DNA of 64,000 bases from Neobacillus bataviensis (GTDB lineage Bacteria; Bacillota; Bacilli; Bacillales_B; DSM-18226), in contig NZ_JAHXYW010000001.1 in the NCBI RefSeq assembly GCF_019969725.1, positions 744,001-808,000 of the forward strand. The letters are read 5' to 3'. The translations under genes were made by a program, and so were the position numbers. Positions 8,558 through 16,961 of this stretch are shown here, piece by piece. Each line of letters begins with the position of its first letter. Position 1 is the first letter of the stretch. The notes below the pieces were generated by a model. It searched no databases, was not told the origin of the DNA, and saw nothing but the letters and a program-made list of their open reading frames with translations.

Positions 8558-8902
8558 TTATTTTGGAGTTCCCGAATTGAACGAAAAATATTTTTCAGCA
8601 AGTAATTCAAACGCCTTGGCAACATCAAGCTCAGTCAACTCGTGACCTTCTGTCGTAAGGTGAGATATTAATTCATTTGCTGCCTTAGCTAAGAGGAAGT
8701 TAAACATAGGATCTCCTGATTGAATGGATAGAGTATCATCTTGACTATTAGTTAAATCATCAAGCATAAGGTAAACAGGAATACCTTCTTCACCATAGTT
8801 TCGATTACTACAAAAATCATATAGAGTTTTAAACTCTTCCTTTGTAAAAATTAGTTTTTCTAATTGTTCTAACAGAATATCTGATGTAACTTCAGTACCC
8901 AT
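8558..8902 (-). CDS. Uncharacterised 114-aa protein
   Basis: A short acidic, helix-rich protein of 114 aa that I do not recognise. It contains VYLMLDDLTNSQDDTL and a C-terminal helical segment (FNFLLAKAANELISHL, ELDVAKAFELLAEKY). There is no signal peptide or membrane span. It sits between the second permease gene and the first NodB-like gene in the operon, with gaps of 34 bp and 10 bp. The position suggests a cytoplasmic accessory factor of the pathway. The coding potential is supported by tight packing in the operon and a start with upstream purines. Confidence 0.65.
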   Translation of the reverse strand: MGTEVTSDILLEQLEKLIFTKEEFKTLYDFCSNRNYGEEGIPVYLMLDDLTNSQDDTLSIQSGDPMFNFLLAKAANELISHLTTEGHELTELDVAKAFELLAEKYFSFNSGTPK

Positions 8903-8936
8903 TTTAATTCACCCCATTTAATTGAAAATTTCATCA

Positions 8937-9770
8937 CTACTTAGAACCTGTAAGTGAAATTCCTTCTATAAAGCTCTTTTGTGCAATTAAAAAAATGATG
9001 ATCATTGGTAATACAGACATAACTGATGCGGTAACCAGTTGATCAAATCTTCCAAAATGTTCACTTAAGAATGAGTTCAGACCAATTGGCAGCGTCATGT
9101 ACTTCTCTGAATTGACGGAAATTAGCGGCCATAAAAATGAATCCCAGCTTTCCATAAAAAGAAGGATACTTAACGTTGCAAGAGCCGGTCTTACCACTGG
9201 CAAGACGATGCTGAAAAAAATCCGAAAATGTGAACATCCATCCATTTTTGCAGCTTCGATTAGTTCATTCGGTACATCTAACATAAATTGCCTCATTAGA
9301 AAAATTCCAAATATGTTAAAAAAATACGGAACTGTTAATACTGCATATGAATCAATCCAACCAAGATCCATCATGATAGTAAACAAGGGAATCATAAGGA
9401 CTTGATAGGGGATAATCATCGTCGCCAAAATCATTGAGATGACATATTTTCGTCCCCAAAAACGATATTTTGCAAGCACATATCCGACTAAGGAGCTGGT
9501 TAAGACACCCACAAATGTATTTAAAACTCCAATAAAAACACTATTTGAAAGGTAATGCCAAAATGGCATAACTTCCAATACTTCTTTATAATTGGCCAGT
9601 GAAAAGCTTTTCGGAAACCATGTTGGTGGAACTTGCAGTAATTCGCTCGCAGGCTTAAAAGAAGACAACATCATCCACCAGAATGGAAGCATCATAATCA
9701 TTGCGCCTAACAACAACAGTGTAAATTGCAGGATTTTGAACCTTTTAAACCGAAATGTCCTTTGCACCAT
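8937..9770 (-). CDS. ABC sugar importer permease (MalG type)
   Basis: This 277-aa protein has six predicted membrane segments and the EAA loop EAAKMDGCSHFRIFFSIVLP, typical of the second permease of CUT1 carbohydrate importers. It should pair with the permease upstream (26 bp gap) and the lipoprotein at 10.85-12.19 kb. RBS AGGAG lies 5 nt before the ATG. No ATPase gene occurs in the operon. In Bacillus such importers commonly use a shared ATPase of the MsmX type encoded elsewhere, and that is the simplest explanation here. Confidence 0.93.
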   Translation of the reverse strand: MVQRTFRFKRFKILQFTLLLLGAMIMMLPFWWMMLSSFKPASELLQVPPTWFPKSFSLANYKEVLEVMPFWHYLSNSVFIGVLNTFVGVLTSSLVGYVLAKYRFWGRKYVISMILATMIIPYQVLMIPLFTIMMDLGWIDSYAVLTVPYFFNIFGIFLMRQFMLDVPNELIEAAKMDGCSHFRIFFSIVLPVVRPALATLSILLFMESWDSFLWPLISVNSEKYMTLPIGLNSFLSEHFGRFDQLVTASVMSVLPMIIIFLIAQKSFIEGISLTGSK

Positions 9771-9796
9771 CTTGTCTCCTTTCTAATAAACTGTGA

Positions 9797-10780
9797 TCAA
9801 TGTATACCCTCATTTTTATCCGACCGAGTTAAAAACCATTGAATTAGTGTAATGAATAAAACGATCACAAACATGACAACAGCTATCGCTGATGCATAGC
9901 CAATTTCCGAATTGGTAATCCCTTGCCGGATAATATACAGAACCAGAACCATCGTACTATTTCCAGGGCCGCCATCGGTTATGACTTTAATAGGATCAAA
10001 TATTTTGAATGCTCCAATCGTTGAAACAATCCCTACAAAGATTAAAATTGGTTTCATTAAAGGCAACGTAATGTATCGAAAAATATGGAATCTATTAGCC
10101 CCATCTACCGTAGCTGCCTCATAATACGTTTTAGGAATAGTCCTTAACGAAGCTAGTAAAATTACAGTGTAAAAGCCTACATCTTTCCAAATCTGAATGA
10201 CACTTATAGATGGCAAGGATTGCTTAGGCGATGTGAGAAACCCTTGTGTAGGGAGGCCCAATAAATTTAATAAGTAGTTAAATAGTCCGTAACTTGGATT
10301 GTATAACCAAGACCATACAATACTTATAGCAACCATTGAAGTAACTACTGGCAAAAAGTAGAATAAGGTAAAAGTTTCTCTAATTTTCTTATTAAATGAA
10401 TTAAGTAATAGCGCTGCTGTGAGAGATAGAGCAATAGTAGTTGGCACAATATACAGGACGGCGAAAATTGTATTTTTCAGGGCAATATGAAAGGAAGGAT
10501 CACTGAGCAGTCTTTTATAATTTTCTAGTCCAATAAAACTCTCATCGTTGTAAGCTAAATTGGCATCTGTAAAACTATTTTTAAAAGTAAGAAAAATAGG
10601 ATAGAACATGAATGTAAAAAACCAAACTGCGGTTGGAATTAACACGACCAAAATAAAAAATTTACTTTGAAACCTATCATGTTGAATAGTAGATTTTAAC
10701 TTTGAAAAAGCTCCCACTTTATCTATCTTCCTCTGAAGCTCTGTTTTCCCAATTTGCTCCGATATTCTAGTATCATTCAA
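9797..10780 (-). CDS. ABC sugar importer permease (MalF type)
   Basis: This 327-aa membrane protein has an N-terminal cytoplasmic stretch of about 40 residues, then six predicted spans and the EAA loop EAATVDGANRFHIFRYITLP. It is the MalF-type partner of the next gene. The start is TTG at 10780, with AGGAGG 9 nt upstream; no better start is available because the overlapping ATG frame closes at once. Gene order (binding protein, MalF type, MalG type) is standard for CUT1 importers, which usually carry oligosaccharides or glycosides. That fits a downstream GH4 glycosidase that cleaves the substrate inside the cell. Confidence 0.92.
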   Translation of the reverse strand: MNDTRISEQIGKTELQRKIDKVGAFSKLKSTIQHDRFQSKFFILVVLIPTAVWFFTFMFYPIFLTFKNSFTDANLAYNDESFIGLENYKRLLSDPSFHIALKNTIFAVLYIVPTTIALSLTAALLLNSFNKKIRETFTLFYFLPVVTSMVAISIVWSWLYNPSYGLFNYLLNLLGLPTQGFLTSPKQSLPSISVIQIWKDVGFYTVILLASLRTIPKTYYEAATVDGANRFHIFRYITLPLMKPILIFVGIVSTIGAFKIFDPIKVITDGGPGNSTMVLVLYIIRQGITNSEIGYASAIAVVMFVIVLFITLIQWFLTRSDKNEGIH

Positions 10781-10852
10781 TCATTGCTCCCTCCTTTTTA
10801 AATAATGAGAGGGAATAAAATTTCCCTCCCATTTAGTTAAGGTAATTTCCTG

Positions 10853-12190
10853 TTACTTCCTATTGTTCCTTTCAATCATTTGATTCGCTTGGTCTTCCAT
10901 ATTTTTCAAGCCTTTATCAATGGATACTTCTTTTTGTAAAATAGCAGCAAGATTTTGACGAACAATAGTCCAAATTAATTGGCTTGTATCTCCAGTATAA
11001 GCGCCGGCATCACGACCATCATTAGTAATCTTTGAAGAGATAGCAATCGCTTTTTCTACTGAACCCACTGCAGGATCATAATTTGTGTTTACAGCTGCAT
11101 CTGTTCTGGAAGAAATAGAACCAACCTCTTTTGTCCAATAATCCTGATTATCCTTTTGAAGTAGGAATTTCACCAGTTTCCAAGATTCTTCAGGATGTTT
11201 TGATTTTGCACTTACCAGATATCCCCAACCGCCTTCTGTTACAAAATACGGCTTAGACCCATCAACAAATGGAGGTAAATTGAAATACTGGTATTTAAAA
11301 TCTTTAACATCCGAACTGATACTTGCTGCATACCAAGGTGCTCCGATTGTCATCGCATTGGATTTTCCAACAAAACCATCAAATCGTTTACTAAACCCTT
11401 TATCATGAACTCTATGGTCACCTGATATCAAGCCTTGTATAAATTCAATTGCTTTTTTTGCCTCTGGAGATGTAAAGTTAACTTTTCCATTTTTCTCATC
11501 TCGATATTCTCCACCATACTGCCAAATTAATGATAAAAACATTGCCTCTTCCTGACCGCCAATTACACCTAAACCAGCTTGTTTCATAACACCGTTCTCA
11601 ATCACTGTTAATTTTTCTGCAAAATCCCGAAGCTCTGCCCAAGATGCGGGTCCATTATTTTTTACCCAGGACTCAGGAATTGTTAATCCTGCTTTTTTAA
11701 CTAAATCTTCATTGATCAATAATCCTGGAGACTCCATCGAAATTTCATTAGGAAGACCATAATATTTTCCTTTATAAGTTCGGTTCTTTAAACTATCAGG
11801 AGTAAAAGTCTTTTCAATTTCCGCTTTACTCATAACACTTTCTGGAACAGGAAGGACCTTCCCACCTTGAGCTAATTTAATAGAGCTTCCGAACATTTCT
11901 AGAACGTCAGGAGCGTTCCCAGTATTAAAAGCAGTACTTACTTTGGTTGCATACTCCGGAAAAGATTCTAATTTAACCTTAATGTTTGGGTTTTCTTTTT
12001 CAAACTTGTCTATTAACGTTTGTGCTGCTTTCTTATAAGTTGGATCTGATTGTGTCCAAAATTTAATATTTACCTGTTTTCCGCTACCATTTCCGGAACT
12101 AGCGGTATCTTTAGAACACCCAATTAAAATAGTAGAAATCAAAACTACAGTTATTACAGTTGAAAGAAACCATTTTACCTTTTTTCTCAT
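10853..12190 (-). CDS. ABC sugar importer substrate-binding lipoprotein
   Basis: This 445-aa family 1 extracellular solute-binding protein begins with a lipoprotein signal peptide: MRKKVKWF, a hydrophobic stretch, then LIGC as lipobox. The body has the type 1 features INIKFWTQSDP-like first strand, AFNTGNAPDVLEM and a late W-rich region. A GTG lies in frame at 12199, but GGGGTGAGG precedes the ATG at 12190, so I use the ATG. It captures the substrate at the outer face of the membrane for the two permeases that follow. The ligand cannot be assigned; the operon suggests a uronic acid-containing glycoside or related sugar acid. Confidence 0.92.
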   Translation of the reverse strand: MRKKVKWFLSTVITVVLISTILIGCSKDTASSGNGSGKQVNIKFWTQSDPTYKKAAQTLIDKFEKENPNIKVKLESFPEYATKVSTAFNTGNAPDVLEMFGSSIKLAQGGKVLPVPESVMSKAEIEKTFTPDSLKNRTYKGKYYGLPNEISMESPGLLINEDLVKKAGLTIPESWVKNNGPASWAELRDFAEKLTVIENGVMKQAGLGVIGGQEEAMFLSLIWQYGGEYRDEKNGKVNFTSPEAKKAIEFIQGLISGDHRVHDKGFSKRFDGFVGKSNAMTIGAPWYAASISSDVKDFKYQYFNLPPFVDGSKPYFVTEGGWGYLVSAKSKHPEESWKLVKFLLQKDNQDYWTKEVGSISSRTDAAVNTNYDPAVGSVEKAIAISSKITNDGRDAGAYTGDTSQLIWTIVRQNLAAILQKEVSIDKGLKNMEDQANQMIERNNRK

Positions 12191-12209
12191 AACCCTCACC
12201 CCAAATATA

Positions 12210-13208
12210 TTAATTTATTGAAACGCTAGGATTTACTATATAAGGGACCTCTTCCCCTTTAAAAAAGGATACTAAGTTTTTTGCAGCACCTTCCGCACAT
12301 GCAAAGATTTGCTGATCAGCCAAACCTCCTATATGTGGTGTAAGAACAACATTCTTTAGTGAAAAAAACTTACTTTCTGTTAAAGGTTCATCTTTAAATA
12401 CATCAAGTGCAGCTCCAGCAATATTCCCTTTCAATAAAGCTTGATAAAGGGCATCTTCATCTATAATTTCCCCCCTCGAACTATTAATGATAAAACTAGA
12501 ATCTTTCATTAAATTAAGCTCTCGTTCACCAATCATATGAAAAGTTTCATCACTTAAGGGGCAACAGATAACTACTATGTCAGAATGGAATAATAATTCT
12601 TCCTTAGAAACAAATGTTAAATGATATCTATCGACCAACTCATGTCTTTTCGTTCGTACATTTGCAAGAATATTCATGTCAAACCCAATGGCTCTTTTAG
12701 CTACTGCTTCGCCAATCGAACCCATTCCAATAATACCAATAGTCTTTCCTGATACAGCGGTACTTTTCTCTACACCACTTACCCATTTACCTGAGCGAAT
12801 AGCTCGGTCCCCTTTAACAATTTGACGCATTACGGCTAGAATTTGACCCCAGATAAAATCTGCAACCGCATTAAAACTTAATCCAGGCATGTTAAAAACA
12901 GAAATCCCTTTGTCCGTGGCAGCGCTTACATTAACATGATTAAAACCAGTACAGTTCAAAGAAATTGCCTTTAAGTTATCAGCGTTTGCAAGAACCCGTG
13001 ATGAAATAATGTGGTCTCCTCCGAAAATAGCTCCATCAAAACCTTGAATTGCTTTAGCTAAGTCCTCCTCCGTCCAATTTTTTCTTTCATTAGCTGGGAT
13101 TGTCACTACCTCACAGTTTAATTCTTCTAATACTTTGTAGGCATCTTTTTCTGTCTCAAATGTGTTGGAAGCTATAAGTATTCGTTTTTTTTGCGGACTT
13201 TCCGTCAT
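12210..13208 (-). CDS. D-2-hydroxyacid dehydrogenase (NAD)
   Basis: This 332-aa protein of the phosphoglycerate/D-isomer dehydrogenase family shows the NAD motif GIIGMGSIGEAVAKRA and the catalytic triad in SSRGEIIDE (Arg), DVFKDEPL (Glu) and LTPHIGG (His). The family interconverts 2-keto acids and D-2-hydroxy acids. It is the first gene of the operon, with the operator and promoter about 150 bp upstream. A GTG start is possible at 13217, but the ribosome binding sequence AAGGGTGG fits the ATG at 13208 better. In the pathway it could reduce or oxidise a keto-acid intermediate. Candidates include hydroxypyruvate/glyoxylate-type products; the true substrate is unknown. Confidence 0.9.
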   Translation of the reverse strand: MTESPQKKRILIASNTFETEKDAYKVLEELNCEVVTIPANERKNWTEEDLAKAIQGFDGAIFGGDHIISSRVLANADNLKAISLNCTGFNHVNVSAATDKGISVFNMPGLSFNAVADFIWGQILAVMRQIVKGDRAIRSGKWVSGVEKSTAVSGKTIGIIGMGSIGEAVAKRAIGFDMNILANVRTKRHELVDRYHLTFVSKEELLFHSDIVVICCPLSDETFHMIGERELNLMKDSSFIINSSRGEIIDEDALYQALLKGNIAGAALDVFKDEPLTESKFFSLKNVVLTPHIGGLADQQIFACAEGAAKNLVSFFKGEEVPYIVNPSVSIN

Positions 13209-13351
13209 TCTTCCCACCCTTTAATAAGATTAAGTTTGTTTTCCTGTTTGGTGAACTAATTGAAATTTGTTGATTCTGAGGCGTAAACATTGCAAAGTTG
13301 GAGTTTGTTGAACAAGTTGAAGTGTAATTGTAATGGCTGAATCTAATTTAA

Positions 13352-13380
13352 AATGTAACATACACGGGTTGTTGGGTCAA
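13352..13380 (-). promoter_or_regulatory. Promoter of the sugar-acid operon
   Basis: On the minus strand TTGACC (13375-13380), a 17-bp spacer and TACATT (13352-13357) form a SigA-type promoter with an extended-10 TG. The operator-like palindrome covers the -35 element, a layout that points to repression. Confidence 0.6.
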
Positions 13381-13385
13381 CCCGT
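13364..13385. promoter_or_regulatory. Operator-like site 2 over operon promoter
   Basis: ACGGGTTG-TTGGGT-CAACCCGT is a perfect 8-bp inverted repeat with a 6-nt centre. It is the most symmetrical of the three related sites in the window and covers the -35 of the 12-gene operon promoter. Confidence 0.65.
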
Positions 13386-13451
13386 TTTTTTAATTTTTTG
13401 AATATTATTCTTATAAAATATTTATCTTTATATTTTAGTTTACTTTGTGTT

Positions 13452-14042
13452 TTATTTAAGATTAAATATCTCTTTTACTTGTATGTAATTCCCAGCTAAT
13501 CGTCCTACTGGCTGTAATTTAATTAGATTAAGTTTACCATTTTGATAGTATTCATTTTTAAGGTGGATATGAACAACCTTACCAATAACTAAATGGTATT
13601 TCCCTAAAGGGACAATTTTATCGAGCTTACATTCAAATTGAATAGGTGACTCTTTTACACCCGGCGGTTTTACTATAGTGCTATTCAACTGATTAACGCC
13701 AATTTCATTAAATTCATCAACATCAGGAAGGTAATCTTTTGAACTTTGTTCCATCTCTTGAATTAAATTGAATGGTACAAAATTAAAAACAAACTCATGT
13801 GTATCACGAATATTAGTTAAAGTGTCTTTGAATGTCCCTTCTCGTTCCCCTTCTCCAGGCCCGATCGAAAAACAGATCATTGGCGGTTCTGAAGAAACAA
13901 CTGTAAAAAAGCTAAAAGGAGCCAAATTAAATCTACCTTCTTGACTCATTGTGGAAATCCAGGCAATCGGTCTTGGTGAAACAGCTCCACTAAGAATTTT
14001 ATATAATTCACTTTCGGATAATGAAGAAGGATTTAGATGCAT
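13452..14042 (-). CDS. Flavin reductase-like FMN-binding protein
   Basis: This 196-aa protein of the DIM6/NTAB flavin reductase-like family has the N-terminal segment SPRPIAWISTMSQEG with NLAPFSFF and PPMICFSIG, the usual FMN-phosphate binding region. A later KLDKIVPLGKYHLVIGKVV strand and a C-terminal RLAGNYI are also typical. Members are FMN-binding oxidoreductases or reductase partners of monooxygenases. The gene has its own promoter with the shared operator over it, so it belongs to the same regulon as the long operon while being a separate transcription unit. RBS GGAGGATGAAAA precedes the ATG. Its role in the pathway is unclear. Confidence 0.85.
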   Translation of the reverse strand: MHLNPSSLSESELYKILSGAVSPRPIAWISTMSQEGRFNLAPFSFFTVVSSEPPMICFSIGPGEGEREGTFKDTLTNIRDTHEFVFNFVPFNLIQEMEQSSKDYLPDVDEFNEIGVNQLNSTIVKPPGVKESPIQFECKLDKIVPLGKYHLVIGKVVHIHLKNEYYQNGKLNLIKLQPVGRLAGNYIQVKEIFNLK

Positions 14043-14106
14043 TTTTCATCCTCCATAAATTTCAAGTTCATTAACAGTTTATTAATGTCATAAAGCTGCT
14101 AAAACT

Positions 14107-14135
14107 AATCTACCATACAGGGGTTGATGGGTCAA
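14107..14135 (-). promoter_or_regulatory. Promoter of flavin reductase-like gene
   Basis: TTGACC (14130-14135), 17 bp and TAGATT (14107-14112) with an upstream TG on the minus strand. The arrangement nearly matches the operon promoter at 13352-13380, including the overlap with the operator. Confidence 0.6.
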
Positions 14136-14137
14136 CG
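14121..14137. promoter_or_regulatory. Operator-like site 3 (GGGTTGATGGGTCAACG)
   Basis: GGGTTGATGGGTCAACG is identical to site 1 except for the final base. It overlaps the -35 and the start of the spacer of the flavin reductase-like promoter. Confidence 0.65.
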
Positions 14138-14142
14138 TAATA

Positions 14143-14355
14143 TTCCGAATTTTACTAATATTAAGTATTTTCTTCACTTGAAATCCAATGTGCAAAATTT
14201 AGTCGCTCTTATCGACCATCTCCTCCATTTTTTGTGCTGGCCGAAAAAAGTAATGGGGAATCGTCAAAAGGTACAAGACTAAAAAGAGATTTGTTTCAAA
14301 GTTCTTTTAGCTCAAAAGTAAAATCCACCGGTATACTGTGGTTTAAATGTTTCGG
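14143..14355. other. Non-coding stretch, start of degraded region
   Basis: No supported gene, RNA or clear terminator is seen. The stretch lies between the flavin reductase promoter and the first of a series of broken phage-type genes. Confidence 0.4.
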
Positions 14356-14586
14356 TCATTCTCTCTTGTTCCCGTGATAGATGATGGTAATGACATCCCC
14401 TTTTTTTAGGGTGCCTAGAGTGGTCCGGATCCTGCGTACCTTGCAGCAGTCCATGGCAAGGTACTCATAATACTAATCCCCGTCTTCTTCAATCGAATCG
14501 CTACCGTGACTGTTAGTAAAGACCGGGAGGTCTCTTCCCTTGAATTTGGCATCCGCGACTCCGTAATAGGATAGCTCGTATTCCAT
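14356..14586 (-). pseudogene. Small phage-type gene interrupted by TAG
   Basis: A frame starting at the ATG at 14586 reads MEYELSYYGVADAKFK..., hits TAG at codon 38 (14473-14475) and then continues open to a TGA at 14356 with a well-behaved sequence (YEYLAMDCCKVRRIR...KKGDVITIIYHGNKRE). The reading on both sides of the stop looks like one 76-aa protein. I do not recognise the family. A shifted frame at 14415-14702 (95 aa) overlaps it but has a less natural composition and I do not favour it. Its location among other broken prophage genes supports a remnant. Confidence 0.45.
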
Positions 14587-14773
14587 CCGCCGAGCGTCCG
14601 GCGCGTATGGTGCATAGAATAATTATACCAATGGAGTAATCTTTTGTAATTTGGGGGAATTTGACCTTTTTCACACCACTTTTGCCACCGAGGTATATTC
14701 ATCCCCTCACTTACAAAAATGTCAACCGTGATTTACAATTTAGTAAGAAATATTTTACAAGTGGTGATTTTCA

Positions 14774-15152
14774 ATGAACGAGTTTGGTGAATATTTAAAA
14801 GCCTTAAGAGGTAATAAATCAATAAGAGAAGCAGCAGAGGGAATTGGAGTAAGCCATACTTATCTGACTACATTATAAGAAGGATTTGACCCTCGTACTA
14901 AAAAAACAAGAAAGCCAACACCAGACGTAATTAATAAGATTGCTTCTTATTACAACATTCGAAACAAACGGTGATTTAGCCATTAAAGCTGGCTATGATC
15001 CCTTTGAATATGTCCATATATCTTCAGAATTTTATAAGAATCTGGAAGTTCAACATTTATTAAAAAACAAAGAAGCAGTCTACTACAATGGTAAATTGCA
15101 AACAGGCGAACAAAAAAAGCGAGCTGCCGATATTTTGGATGCGCTTTTTTAA
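14774..15152 (+). pseudogene. XRE-family HTH regulator, broken
   Basis: The ATG at 14774 opens MNEFGEYLKALRGNKSIREAAEGIGVSHTYLTTL, a Cro/CI-type helix-turn-helix. A TAA stop follows at 14876-14878. The same frame then reads EGFDPRTKKTRKPTPDVINKIASYYN, and after a +1 shift near 14950 it continues as LAIKAGYDPFEYVHISSEF...RAADILDALF to 15152. The order of segments matches phage-type XRE repressors, so this is one gene killed by a nonsense and a frameshift mutation. The stop is TAA, so selenocysteine readthrough cannot rescue it. Confidence 0.75.
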
Positions 15153-15928
15153 GAATAAAATAAGGCAGCCACAAAAGGTGACTGCCCAAACCCAATTTAC
15201 GCTTTATACTAAATTATTGATAGGTGAAAATTTCTTATGTTGTCCTTGGACATCCATATTGCTCACCTGAATATTTCGAGTGTTTTGTAGTATCACTAAA
15301 TTTTTATAAATGGGCACCAAACTCGGCACCGAATTTTTTCTAAGATGGATACCATGATGTATAAATTTAAATCATGGAAGATGGGATCATTTTGACATCC
15401 CTAGAACAAATTAAATATGATTATCAAGGACTAGGCTGAAAGAATAAAATATTTTTTGTTTCTTTAAACATTAGTAACTGTTGCACCCAATACTAAAATG
15501 TTTTTTCCAATTCGATAACAATCACAAATCGATGGGATAGACACCATATATATTATCTTCTAAATGCAATAGTGGAGATTCTGCAACACCTCAGTAGTTT
15601 TGAATTACAATCATCGCTGGAAGAAGTACATGTAACCATCCATAAACTAGGAAAAAAATATAAAGTTAAAACAATAACGATAACTTAAAAAGAAAAAGGA
15701 TTTCTTAATTAGGAGCTCATTCTATATTGCGAGCACATTTTTAACTAAATGGACGTTAGGTGAACAAGACTGTTTTTATGTCAAGAAAACATATGAACTA
15801 TCGCAGGTTTAGAAGCCGCAAGGGCAGAGTGGTAATATTCAATCGATTCGAAGATTTAATTATTCCGCCTCATAATCGTCTATAATTGGCCTCCTTAAAT
15901 CGATTTGATATCTCAAAAGCTTAACACT
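15153..15928. other. Non-coding, degraded region
   Basis: An imperfect hairpin (15164-15186) follows the XRE remnant. A start-less open frame ends at about 15687 (...SSFELQSSLEEVHVTIHKLGKKYKVKTITIT, given here only in part: EEVHVTIHKLGKKY), possibly the tail of an older gene. Nothing else in this stretch can be supported. Confidence 0.35.
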
Positions 15929-16270
15929 TTAGTCTAGTTTACTGAAGTTAACATTTACAATTAAGTCCTGTAAACTCCTATTGTTTTCTTTACAGAAATT
16001 ATATAAGCTTTCCAAAATTTCATTCCGGTCGGAATCAAAATATTGAAGAATAAGGACTTCATCATATTCCAAAGTGAATGTGTCAACTAATTCTGCATAA
16101 CAAAGGATATCAATTTCCTTCCTCAATTCCTCAGGAGACAAACTTAACTGTCCCTGTAATAGGGATAAAATAACCTGTATTCCTGAACCATACGACTTCA
16201 CTTTATACGTTTTCATTGCATAATATATAAATCTACGAGTGTTTTCTGGTATTTGGTTAAATATAGGCAA
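15929..16270 (-). CDS. Uncharacterised protein, possibly 3' half of a broken gene
   Basis: An open frame of 113 aa of unknown function with a TTG start, no ribosome binding site and a helical, acidic C-terminus (LESLYNFCKENNRSLQDLIVNV). It overlaps the frame upstream by 14 bp. The two may be halves of one protein of about 220 aa separated by a frameshift: the upstream frame ends KDLQKFAYI and this one begins PIFNQIPENTRRF. No family is recognised. The surrounding region is full of decayed phage-type genes, so it may not be expressed. Confidence 0.35.
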   Translation of the reverse strand: MPIFNQIPENTRRFIYYAMKTYKVKSYGSGIQVILSLLQGQLSLSPEELRKEIDILCYAELVDTFTLEYDEVLILQYFDSDRNEILESLYNFCKENNRSLQDLIVNVNFSKLD

Positions 16271-16601
16271 ATTTCTGCAAATCTTTTATAAATTCTTTAT
16301 ATTGACTTGGTTCAACATCAAAATATTTAACAAATGACTTTGCCGTAAATCCCATAATCTTTGTAGGTTCAAAATTATAAAAAGGCTTTTTGATATGTTC
16401 AACATACTTATTAATATTTTCATCAATATAATCATGTATTTTTGTCAGCTCATCACAATCTTTGTCGTTAATGGTTAAAAGTAAATCGTAAATATCCTTA
16501 ATGATGATTTGAAATTGATATTTACCATTTTTTACATTTGGTTGGTATTGAAGGTTCATGACCGATATGACCGCCAATGACACGTATAATTTTTGTCGCA
16601 A
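16257..16601 (-). CDS. Uncharacterised protein, possibly 5' half of a broken gene
   Basis: An open frame of 114 aa with no recognised family. The TTG start at 16601 has no convincing ribosome binding site, and the first internal ATG (MNLQYQPNVKNG) is no better supported, so the true 5' end may be lost or fused to the YolD remnant upstream. The body is rich in Lys, Asp and Tyr (IIIKDIYDLLLTINDKDCDEL). It should be read together with 15929-16270. Confidence 0.35.
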   Translation of the reverse strand: MRQKLYVSLAVISVMNLQYQPNVKNGKYQFQIIIKDIYDLLLTINDKDCDELTKIHDYIDENINKYVEHIKKPFYNFEPTKIMGFTAKSFVKYFDVEPSQYKEFIKDLQKFAYI

Positions 16602-16609
16602 AAAGCTGA

Positions 16610-16867
16610 CTAAAGAGAGAGTGAGCGTCTATAGGAGGGGTATTTTCTTGTGAGTTTACAGGCGGTATGGTCGGTATTACTATACAAAGTCAGGATTATA
16701 TTCCATTGCGTAAATAATGCGTAAGTCGAACTCTTCTGCTTAATGCTCGTCAATGATTGGCTTCCTTCCCGCTTAGTATCACGCCAAAAATCCTTCTGAG
16801 TCTTCGCTAATTCTGGCAATTGAAATGCTGCCTGCCATTTAACCATACCGCGATCACGTATCGCCAT
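16610..16867 (-). pseudogene. YolD-like protein, frameshifted
   Basis: The start MAIRDRGMVKWQAAFQLPEL is typical of YolD-like proteins, which accompany Y-family polymerases (UvrX/YqjW) on Bacillus prophages and chromosomes. After about residue 33 the original frame is lost. The expected continuation is found in another frame, as KPIIDEH, a TAA stop, then AEEFDLRIIYAMEYNPDFV and further stops. It is therefore a pseudogene. A near-perfect LexA box lies 30 bp upstream of the ATG. No polymerase partner survives nearby. Confidence 0.75.
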
Positions 16868-16896
16868 ATAATCGCCCCCTTTCTTAATATTATATA

Positions 16897-16910
16897 AGAA
16901 CCTATGTTCT
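16897..16910. promoter_or_regulatory. LexA (SOS) box upstream of YolD remnant
   Basis: AGAACCTATGTTCT contains the full GAAC-N4-GTTC core of the Bacillus SOS box. It sits 30 bp before the YolD start. YolD/Y-polymerase operons are known LexA targets in Bacillus, so the operator has outlived its gene. Confidence 0.65.
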
Positions 16911-16961
16911 GTATGTATACATAAAGGTATATAAGGAACAATATTAGGAATCCTCCATATG

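Noticed and set aside
14415..14702. 95-aa open frame MNIPRWQKWCEK...
   Set aside because: It overlaps a better frame with one internal TAG. The composition (RMPNSREETSRSLL) looks like an out-of-frame reading, although a real N-terminal piece cannot be fully excluded.
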